Source: UMGS1251 sp036666555 (GTDB taxonomy: Bacteria > Bacillota > Clostridia > Lachnospirales > Lachnospiraceae). Taken from it: a DNA stretch of 15,487 nt. Below the pieces are notes generated by a model. That model made no database searches. It was given only the letters and a program-made list of their open reading frames with translations, and had not been told where the DNA came from. Where the stretch lies: positions 1 through 15,487 of the forward strand of contig JAVWVS010000039.1 in assembly GCA_036666555.1 (NCBI GenBank), read 5' to 3'. This document shows, piece after piece, positions 6,865-13,438 of the stretch (positions are counted from its first letter, which is position 1; every line of letters starts with the position of its first letter). Both the position numbers and the translations under genes were made by a program.

Positions 6865-7872
6865 ATGGAGAAATATCAAGAATCAAAAAGAATTGTAAGA
6901 GAGTATTTTCAAGAATTAGAGCAAGCTGATTGCAAATCAGTTGAAAAAGTGATGAAAAAGCATATCGCTACAAAATACAATTGGAAAGGTGTATATCCGT
7001 TTAGAGAACAAGAAGGAATAAAGAGTGTTGCAGAAAAATTCTGGATTCCACTAAAAGCATCTTTAACAAAAGTACAACGAAGGCAAGACATATTTATTGC
7101 AGGAACAAATGAAATAGATGATAGTCAATGGGTAATGAGTATGGGGCACTTTATGGGATTATTTGATCAGGACTGGTTAGGAATCAGACACACCAGAAAG
7201 ATGATTAGTCTTCGTTATGCAGAATTTAACTGTGTAGAAAACGGGAAAATTACTAAGACAGGAATTTTTGTAGATATTATAGGCTTTATGCAACAAGCGG
7301 GTGTAAATCCTATGCCACCACAAACCGGAAATTATTATGTGTATCCGGGACCTCGTAATCATAACGGTTTACTATATGAAGATGCATCTGAAGAAGAAGG
7401 AGTAAAGACGTTAGCGCTTGTAAATAAAATGGTTAATGATTTAGATGATTTGAACAAAAGTGGAGCTATGGGGTGCCCTCCGGAGGTACTAGAAAAAGCA
7501 TGGATGTCGGATATGATATGGTTTGGTCCAGGTGGAATTGGAGCCTCCTATACGATTCCAAGGTATCAAGAACAACATCAGCTTCCGTTCAGGAACAATT
7601 TGACAGATAAGACATTTAATGGACACGTATGTAGATTTGCAGAAGGAGATTTTGCCTGCTTTTTTGGATGGCCTAATTTGACCAACAGACCTATCGGTGG
7701 ATTCCTTGGAATGCCAGGAGGAGATATACCGGCGGATATGCAGGTAGTAGATGTATACTGCCGTCAGGGGGACAAGCTTGCTGAAAACTGGGTGTTTATT
7801 GACATTCCATATTGGCTCAAACAGCAGGGTTTAGATATTTTAGAAAGAACAGAAAATATTTACAAAGCATAA
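6865..7872 (+). CDS. Double NTF2/SnoaL-like domain protein A
   Basis: A 335-residue soluble protein without signal peptide or membrane segments. I read two cone-shaped NTF2/SnoaL-like folds in tandem, about 5-150 and 180-328. Each ends in a similar strand-helix signature: GIFVDIIGFMQQAGVNP (133-149) and WVFIDIPYWLKQQGLDI (309-325). The fold is shared by ketosteroid isomerase, SnoaL cyclase, scytalone dehydratase and limonene epoxide hydrolase, so an isomerase, cyclase, dehydratase or lyase is plausible. No single family motif fixes the reaction. The second half is rich in aromatic, Gly and Pro residues (WFGPGG, CFFGWP, GGFLGMPGG), likely lining a pocket. AGGAG at 6853-6857 supports the start. 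It is the first gene of an operon with a second double-domain protein, two transporters and a LacI regulator. Substrate unknown; not found as a named gene. Confidence 0.75.
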   Translation: MEKYQESKRIVREYFQELEQADCKSVEKVMKKHIATKYNWKGVYPFREQEGIKSVAEKFWIPLKASLTKVQRRQDIFIAGTNEIDDSQWVMSMGHFMGLFDQDWLGIRHTRKMISLRYAEFNCVENGKITKTGIFVDIIGFMQQAGVNPMPPQTGNYYVYPGPRNHNGLLYEDASEEEGVKTLALVNKMVNDLDDLNKSGAMGCPPEVLEKAWMSDMIWFGPGGIGASYTIPRYQEQHQLPFRNNLTDKTFNGHVCRFAEGDFACFFGWPNLTNRPIGGFLGMPGGDIPADMQVVDVYCRQGDKLAENWVFIDIPYWLKQQGLDILERTENIYKA

Positions 7873-7901
7873 AACCAATCATGATTAGAAAGAAGGAAAC
7901 T

Positions 7902-9050
7902 ATGGAAATGGATATTAAAAAAGTAGAAGACAAAGCAATATCAAAAAAAGAAAAAACAGAGTCTCATAAAATATTTTATGGAGATGGAACACAAGTTACG
8001 GCAGTTGGAACGTTAGATTACAATGATTTTGTTGATCAAAAGAAAAAGGAACAGAAGCTTCCTGGATTTGGGGCGGAATATAGAGATTTTGTAGACTATA
8101 TTATGAAAATAACACACAATATATGGGAAGAAAAAGGTATTGGAGTAATTTATGATACTTACCACAATAATGTAACGATGCATCTTGGTTCCTCAAATTT
8201 GATGGGAATCAAAGACGTCATTTCAAATACACTGCAAACATTGCATGCATTTCCAGATCGACGATTGATTGGTCAAAATGTAATTTGGTCAAACTATGGC
8301 ACGGATGGATTTTTGTCCTCCCATCGAGTATTGTCAACAGCAACTAATTTAGGGGATAGTAATTTTGGACCAGCAACCGGTAAAAAAATAAATTTTAGAA
8401 CCGTAATTGACTGTGCGGTAACCAATAATCGTATTCATGAAGAATGGTTAGTGCGAGATAATCTTTGGATTGTGACACAATTAGGTCTGAATCCACATGA
8501 AGTGGCAAAAGAAATGGCAAGAGCAGCATCTACCAAAATAAATGCATTGCAAACAACATATGGAATCTGTGAATCAATGGAGGGTCAGTTTATGCCAGAA
8601 AAATATCAGGCAAAAGATGATTCTGTTGGCGAGATGATTCTTGAAATGTTGAGTCATATTTATAATTACAAATATATTCAAGAAGTAAAAAAATACTATT
8701 ATGATAATGCAGTGGTTCACTTCGTTTGTGATAAAGATTTAAATGGATATGATGAAATACAAGGCATGATTGTCAGCTTTTTGGCATCCATTCCAAATGG
8801 AAGTTATGAGGTGGAACGAGTAACTTGCACAGATCGTCCGCTAGGGGATGGATATGATGTATCTGTAAGATGGAGATTACGGGGGATGAATGAGGGAATC
8901 GGATTTTTTGGTCAACCATCGGGAAAACCATTGGATGTTATGGGTATTAATCATTACCATATCTGGAATAAAAAAGTGAAAGAAGAATGGATTACATTTG
9001 ATGGTATGGATGTTCTAAAACAAATGCAGATGGGAACAATAGAGATATAG
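7902..9050 (+). CDS. Double NTF2/SnoaL-like domain protein B
   Basis: The protein has 382 residues from ATG 7902, chosen because AAGGA (7893-7897) precedes it. The frame is open upstream to 7812, inside protein A, but that stretch has no binding site. After a charged, lysine-rich leader (about 1-55) come two NTF2/SnoaL-like domains, roughly 58-198 and 240-378. Each ends in a related signature: EEWLVRDNLWIVTQLGLNP (180-198) and EEWITFDGMDVLKQMQMG (361-378). The first is characteristic of SnoaL-like polyketide cyclase relatives. It differs from protein A by more than simple duplication, so the two probably have distinct roles or form a mixed assembly. No signal peptide, so cytoplasmic. The gap to gene A is 29 bases. 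The reaction is unknown; candidates include isomerisation, dehydration or retro-aldol type cleavage of the imported compound. Confidence 0.75.
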   Translation: MEMDIKKVEDKAISKKEKTESHKIFYGDGTQVTAVGTLDYNDFVDQKKKEQKLPGFGAEYRDFVDYIMKITHNIWEEKGIGVIYDTYHNNVTMHLGSSNLMGIKDVISNTLQTLHAFPDRRLIGQNVIWSNYGTDGFLSSHRVLSTATNLGDSNFGPATGKKINFRTVIDCAVTNNRIHEEWLVRDNLWIVTQLGLNPHEVAKEMARAASTKINALQTTYGICESMEGQFMPEKYQAKDDSVGEMILEMLSHIYNYKYIQEVKKYYYDNAVVHFVCDKDLNGYDEIQGMIVSFLASIPNGSYEVERVTCTDRPLGDGYDVSVRWRLRGMNEGIGFFGQPSGKPLDVMGINHYHIWNKKVKEEWITFDGMDVLKQMQMGTIEI

Positions 9051-9074
9051 TACCCAATTCAGAAGGAGAAAAAT

Positions 9075-10337
9075 ATGAATCAGTCAGTAGAACTAGAAAA
9101 TGATATTATATTAGGAAAAGATTATACAAATATAAAAAGAGGGCTTGCCTTTTTTGCAATAGCACTTATTTATTTTTTCTATTGCTATAATTTTATGGTG
9201 GGTACTTTTATTAAACCAACTATGATTGGAAAGATCGATGCGGGAGGCTTTGGGTTTACACTGAAACAGTCGGAAGAAATCTTTGCGGTAATGTCTTTTG
9301 GAACTATTCCGGGAACATTTCTGTTTGGAATGTTGTCCACACGGATTGGGAAGAAAAAGACATTGATAGGAATTTCTATACTAATTGCAATTACAACGTT
9401 TCTTCCAATACTTTCTCCAACAAATGTGATTCTTTGGAAGGCTGCAAGATTTTGCACAGGAGTTGTGCTGGGTGGAGTATTTGGTTGTGCTATGCCACTA
9501 GTAGCAGATATGTTTCCAAGTAAATATAGAGGAAAACTTGCGGCAACATTAACGGCATTGTTTTCTCTTGCAATGATTTTTGGAGGAAAAGTATATGGAA
9601 TATTAGGAGATGCAAATTGGAAAACACTGATGTTTACCGCTATTATTCCACCTATAGTAGGAGCGGTTTTAGCAATTTGTTTTGTTCCAGATGATACAGC
9701 ATATACAAAGGAATTATTAGAAAAAGGAAAAGCATCAGGAGAAAAAATTAGTTATCTTAGCATGTACAAAGGAAAATATTTGTGGATCGGATTAGGAACC
9801 ATTTTGTTATCTGGGGCTAACTTTACGGCATACTCTGCCTTCTCAAATAATGCTACTACATATTTAGTAACAGGAGTTGGGTTAACAGCCGCAGTTGCAG
9901 GATCTATTTATAGTTTGCAAGGATTGGGACAACTGGCAGGATATTTTGTGTGGGGGGCAATAGCGGATAAGTTTGGGCGAAAGATTCCATTTATAGGGAT
10001 GGCACTGAGTGCACTATTTGTATTTTTTTATACTCGTATGAGTGGAGATAATATGATGGGCTTTTATTTAACATCCGTGTTAATTGGATTTGCAGTAGGA
10101 TATTCAGGTGCATGGGGTGCTTACTATACGGAACTTTTTCCAAGCAAGTACCGTTCGTTATCTTCTGGAATGTCGTTTAATGGTGGGAGAATTATTTCTA
10201 CCTTTGCCATTCCAGCAATTGCCGGAGCTGCTTCAGGGGCAATGGGGATGATGATTATCTTTTATATTTCCATGGCGGTATTTGTGGCAGGAGCTGTTGT
10301 GTGGCTTGTTTTGCCGGAAACATTAAAAAAAGTATAA
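9075..10337 (+). CDS. Major facilitator superfamily transporter
   Basis: A 420-residue protein with the length and hydrophobic pattern of a 12-helix MFS carrier. The first cytoplasmic loop motif reads GMLSTRIGKKK (near 83-93), where the usual Asp is replaced by Thr. The counterpart in the second half, GAIADKFGRK (near 295-304), keeps it. VLGGVFGCAMPLVADMFPSKYRGK (near 131-154) and ELFPSKYRS near 354-362 are typical of the sugar and aromatic-acid:H+ symporter branches. AAGGAG at 9063-9068 supports the start, 24 bases after gene B. In the operon it is most likely an importer or exporter of the substrate or product handled by the NTF2-like proteins. The direction of transport cannot be decided from sequence. 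Confidence 0.9.
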   Translation: MNQSVELENDIILGKDYTNIKRGLAFFAIALIYFFYCYNFMVGTFIKPTMIGKIDAGGFGFTLKQSEEIFAVMSFGTIPGTFLFGMLSTRIGKKKTLIGISILIAITTFLPILSPTNVILWKAARFCTGVVLGGVFGCAMPLVADMFPSKYRGKLAATLTALFSLAMIFGGKVYGILGDANWKTLMFTAIIPPIVGAVLAICFVPDDTAYTKELLEKGKASGEKISYLSMYKGKYLWIGLGTILLSGANFTAYSAFSNNATTYLVTGVGLTAAVAGSIYSLQGLGQLAGYFVWGAIADKFGRKIPFIGMALSALFVFFYTRMSGDNMMGFYLTSVLIGFAVGYSGAWGAYYTELFPSKYRSLSSGMSFNGGRIISTFAIPAIAGAASGAMGMMIIFYISMAVFVAGAVVWLVLPETLKKV

Positions 10338-10363
10338 AAATATAGTAGAAAAGAGGAACTGTT

Positions 10364-11962
10364 ATGATATCTGTAATTGATATAAGTATTGTGGTAGGAT
10401 ATTTGCTGCTCATGCTTTTAATAGGATATTTATCCGGAAAAAGTAATAAAAATCAAAATGATTATTTTCTTGCGGGGCGTTCTATGCCGTGGATACCAAT
10501 TGCCTTGTCGGTTGCGGCTACTATGATTAGTGCCAACGGTTTTGTCGGAGGTCCGGGATGGGCATATACATCTGGAATGTATCCTGTAATGGTAAATATA
10601 GCAGTTCCTCTTGCCATTTTTTGTGCACTAAGTATCACAACACCGGTGATTTATCAAATGAAAGTCACTTCTGTTTACCAATATATGGAGCGGAGATTAG
10701 GGAAATATTCCCGGGGATTGACAATCATACAGTTCTTTATAAATGCAATTATTCAAATTAGTTCCATGGTATATATACCTGTGCTGATTTTGCAAATGAT
10801 TACGGGATGGTCATTTTTTGTTTTAGTCCCGTTGGTGGTGATAATCTCGCTTGCTTACACGATGATGGGCGGAATTAAAGCAGTTATTTGGACAGACAGT
10901 ATTCAAATGATAGTAGTGATTGTAGCTGTTGTCCTTGTAATTATTACTGCACTAAAAGGAATGCACATGAATTTTTTTGATACAATGAATGTGGCACAAC
11001 AATATGGAAAATTAAATACACTTGATTTTAGCACTGATATTACAGCTACAAATACATTTTGGGCAACTCTAATTGGTGGAAGTGTTATGTGGATTCGGTA
11101 TTTTTGCTTTGATCAGACACAAGTGCAAAGAGTTTTGACTGCTAAATCATTGAAAAGCGCAAAAAATTCTTTTGTAGTAAGTGCATTTATTATGAATCTG
11201 GTGTATTATGTAATGCTATTAGTAGGTGTTGTCTTATTTGTATTTTACAAGGGGAAAGAATTTGAAACTTCCAATGAAATTATGATTTCATTTATTTTAA
11301 ATGAAATGCCTATCGGGGCGATTGGATTAATTATTGCCGGTGTTTTTGCAGCGGCTATGTCAAGCATAGATTCACTCTTAAATAGTATGACAGCAGTTTT
11401 TGTTAAGGATGTGTACGAGCCACACTTTCATCATAAAGAAGGTGAGACTTCACTTAAAATGACAATGTCAATTACGGCGATTATTGGACTGCTTATGATA
11501 GGTGTTGTATGTATTGGGTTTAATGGAAGTGTGAAATCTATATTGGATCTGGTTGGAAGTTATATTTCTTATTTTGCAGGTCCTGCCATGGGAGCGTTTG
11601 TGTTGGCAATGTTTACCTATAAGGCACATGATAAGGGGGTGGCAGGTGGATTTGTCATTGGTTTAGTGATGGGTTACATGATTGCCATTAAATTACAAGT
11701 TAGCTGGTTGTGGAATCCACTCATTGGTGCTACAATAACAATAATTGTAGGTTATGTTTTAAGTGTTCTACTGAAGTCCAATCAAAATGAAGAAAAAATA
11801 AAGGAATATACAGTAATGGGCATGCGAAAAAAATTAATTGAAGAAGGTAAGGGGAAAGAAGACGGAACATCTGTTATTCCATTTTCGTTTGGAAAGCAAG
11901 AAGGAATTGTTTTGGCATTTTTTGTACTACAGTATGTAGTCCTATATTTTATTCAATATTAA
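10364..11962 (+). CDS. Sodium:solute symporter (SSS/SLC5 family)
   Basis: A 532-residue protein with about thirteen hydrophobic helices. N-terminal signature NDYFLAGRSMPWIPIALS (near 33-50) followed by ATMISANGFVGGPG is characteristic of SSS family transporters. The segment FAAAMSSIDSLLNSM (near 327-341) holds the paired serines expected at the Na2 sodium site, and WIRYFCFDQTQVQR (near 242-255) is the usual internal motif. Members take up sugars, inositols, amino acids, pantothenate or organic acids with sodium; the sequence alone does not tell which. AGAGGAA near 10350-10356 supports the start. It is the second transporter of a different superfamily in one operon, suggesting that substrate and product, or two related substrates, are moved separately. 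The C-terminus ends in a hydrophobic helix after a charged loop. Confidence 0.92.
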   Translation: MISVIDISIVVGYLLLMLLIGYLSGKSNKNQNDYFLAGRSMPWIPIALSVAATMISANGFVGGPGWAYTSGMYPVMVNIAVPLAIFCALSITTPVIYQMKVTSVYQYMERRLGKYSRGLTIIQFFINAIIQISSMVYIPVLILQMITGWSFFVLVPLVVIISLAYTMMGGIKAVIWTDSIQMIVVIVAVVLVIITALKGMHMNFFDTMNVAQQYGKLNTLDFSTDITATNTFWATLIGGSVMWIRYFCFDQTQVQRVLTAKSLKSAKNSFVVSAFIMNLVYYVMLLVGVVLFVFYKGKEFETSNEIMISFILNEMPIGAIGLIIAGVFAAAMSSIDSLLNSMTAVFVKDVYEPHFHHKEGETSLKMTMSITAIIGLLMIGVVCIGFNGSVKSILDLVGSYISYFAGPAMGAFVLAMFTYKAHDKGVAGGFVIGLVMGYMIAIKLQVSWLWNPLIGATITIIVGYVLSVLLKSNQNEEKIKEYTVMGMRKKLIEEGKGKEDGTSVIPFSFGKQEGIVLAFFVLQYVVLYFIQY

Positions 11963-11973
11963 GAGGAGTATTT

Positions 11974-12993
11974 ATGATTCAACCAGAGGCACTATTTAAT
12001 AAAACAGTAACATCCAAAGATGTAGCAAAGAGAGCGGGAGTGTCTCAATCTACAGTATCCCGGGTTTTTAACAGTCCTCAGGGGAGTGAAGTGAAACCAG
12101 CAGCAAAAAAGAAAGTTCTTGCTGCTGCCAGAGAAATCGGCTACCGTCCTAATCTTGTAGCAAGGGGAATGAGTACGGGAAAAACGAATGTAATAGGACT
12201 TGTTGTAGGAGATAGCCTAGGGCCATTCTACAATCAGATTATTAATAATTTTGTAGAAAAGATTCAGGAAATCGGGAAGCAGTGTTTGGTATTTAAAGTA
12301 CCCAGGCAAGAACAAATAGATGTCATCATAGAAAGAGTCATTCAATTTCAGGTGGAAGCTGTGGTTATTACAGCATCCGCTATGACGAAAGTGATGGCTG
12401 AAACAATTATGAGTAATGATATTCCAGTGGTGTTGTTTAATCGATTTATTCCAGGAGTAGATATTAATACTGTGTATGTGAATCCAGTAGAAGGAGCAGG
12501 GCTTGTGGCGGAATTTCTACATGAAAAAGGGCACAAAAACATAGGATATATCCAATTTAAGAGGGAAACAAGTGAGGAAATGGAGAAAAAGATTGGATTT
12601 TATTCAAAACTTAGGCAGTATGATATTTTTCAGCTAAAAGAGGAAAAATCGGGATATAATTATGAAGAGGGTTATGAAGCCGGTCGGCGAATGCTTTGCG
12701 GAGAACATGCACCAAGTGCCATTTTCTGTACAAGTGATCTAATTGCGATGGGTGTTATGGATGTTGCAAAAAAAGAATTCAATTTAAGAATACCGGAAGA
12801 TTTGGCGATAATTGGATATGACGACATTGAAATGTCAGCCTGGAAAGCATATGAGTTATCTACCGTACATCAGCCAATTGAGAAAATGATTGCTAAGACC
12901 ATAGAAATATTAGAGGGAATTCTTAAGAGAGAAAACAACGAAACAATTGTTGAAATGATTAAGCCGGTATTGGTAAAAAGAAGTTCTGTATGA
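11974..12993 (+). CDS. LacI-family transcriptional regulator
   Basis: A 339-residue, full-length LacI/GalR-type repressor. The helix-turn-helix is VTSKDVAKRAGVSQSTVSRV (12-31), the hinge region PNLVARGMSTGKT spans 59-71, and the periplasmic-binding-protein-like effector domain starts at NVIGLVV. The expected late motifs PSAIFCTSDLIAMGVMDVA and PEDLAIIGYDDIEMSAW are present. AGAGGAG at 11962-11968, overlapping the symporter stop region, couples it to the operon. It most likely represses the operon from the two TGAA..CG..TTCA operators at 6784 and 6834 until a sugar-like effector binds; this assignment is inferred from architecture and position. The C-terminus is natural (MIKPVLVKRSSV), although a transposase remnant begins right after the stop. 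Confidence 0.93.
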   Translation: MIQPEALFNKTVTSKDVAKRAGVSQSTVSRVFNSPQGSEVKPAAKKKVLAAAREIGYRPNLVARGMSTGKTNVIGLVVGDSLGPFYNQIINNFVEKIQEIGKQCLVFKVPRQEQIDVIIERVIQFQVEAVVITASAMTKVMAETIMSNDIPVVLFNRFIPGVDINTVYVNPVEGAGLVAEFLHEKGHKNIGYIQFKRETSEEMEKKIGFYSKLRQYDIFQLKEEKSGYNYEEGYEAGRRMLCGEHAPSAIFCTSDLIAMGVMDVAKKEFNLRIPEDLAIIGYDDIEMSAWKAYELSTVHQPIEKMIAKTIEILEGILKRENNETIVEMIKPVLVKRSSV

Positions 12994-12999
12994 GTTGTA

Positions 13000-13221
13000 A
13001 AAGGAATCCTGAATCGTCAGATTCGTTCTATCCAAACAGAAGGACATTTTGGTGATATAAAAGAGAATGAAAAATTTAGGCGTTTTAATTATCGATCATC
13101 CGAAAAAGTATATAAGGAATTTATGCTGTATGCAATAGGTCGAAATATAAATAAGTATCACCGTTTTCTTCATGATGAGATTCAAAAATTCGAAGGAAAA
13201 ACCGACCAAAAAACAGCTTAG
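13000..13221 (+). pseudogene. IS1182-type transposase, C-terminal remnant
   Basis: Reading forward from 13000 gives an open frame of 73 codons to TAG at 13219-13221. From memory its sequence is that of the C-terminal end of IS1182-family (DDE) transposases: RSIQTEGHFGDIKENEKF (13021-13074) followed by RRFNYRSSEKVYKEFMLYAI and GRNINKYHRFLH. The frame is the same as that of the LacI gene, whose TGA lies only six bases upstream. The rest of the transposase, including most catalytic residues, is absent from the window, so this is a scar and not an active element. No start codon with a binding site is visible. The junction is within roughly 12994-13015. Confidence 0.8.
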
Positions 13222-13291
13222 AAAGAGGCGTGTTTCTAAATATAGAAATATAGGGATTTTGCGGCCCAAAATAGAAAGTATAGGAAAAAGA

Positions 13292-13357
13292 AAGAAGGCC
13301 CCCACGGAAAAACAAGTGCTTAAGGCATTGAATTTCATGGAGCCTTCTTATTTTTTT
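13292..13357 (+). terminator. Intrinsic terminator downstream of the transposase remnant
   Basis: AAGAAGGC (13292-13299) pairs perfectly with GCCTTCTT (13342-13349), followed by TATTTTTTT. The loop is long (42 bases) and may fold further. It is probably part of the old insertion element and now the first terminator that the NTF2/transporter operon meets. Confidence 0.65.
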
Positions 13358-13359
13358 GT

Positions 13360-13398
13360 AAAGGGCTAAAAATCGGTATTAACCGACAGCCCCTTTTT
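13360..13398. terminator. Probable bidirectional terminator between convergent genes
   Basis: On the + strand GGGCT (13363-13367) pairs with AGCCC (13388-13392) and TCGGT (13373-13377) with ACCGA (13382-13386), followed by five T. On the - strand the inner hairpin TCGGTTAATACCGA is followed directly by TTTTT (13372-13368), a compact terminator for the kinase gene that ends at 13439. Bases 13399-13438 hold nothing else I can identify. Confidence 0.75.
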
Positions 13399-13438
13399 CT
13401 TTGCTTAAAAAAATAAAAGGGTGCAGATAGGGGGCGAC

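Noticed and set aside
7812..7901. Longer start for NTF2-like protein B
   Set aside because: The 30 extra codons lie mostly inside gene A without a ribosome binding site, whereas ATG 7902 has AAGGA at a workable distance.
13172..13369. Open frame of 65 codons, lysine- and arginine-rich
   Set aside because: It overlaps the transposase remnant in another frame, has no binding site, and runs through a terminator hairpin.
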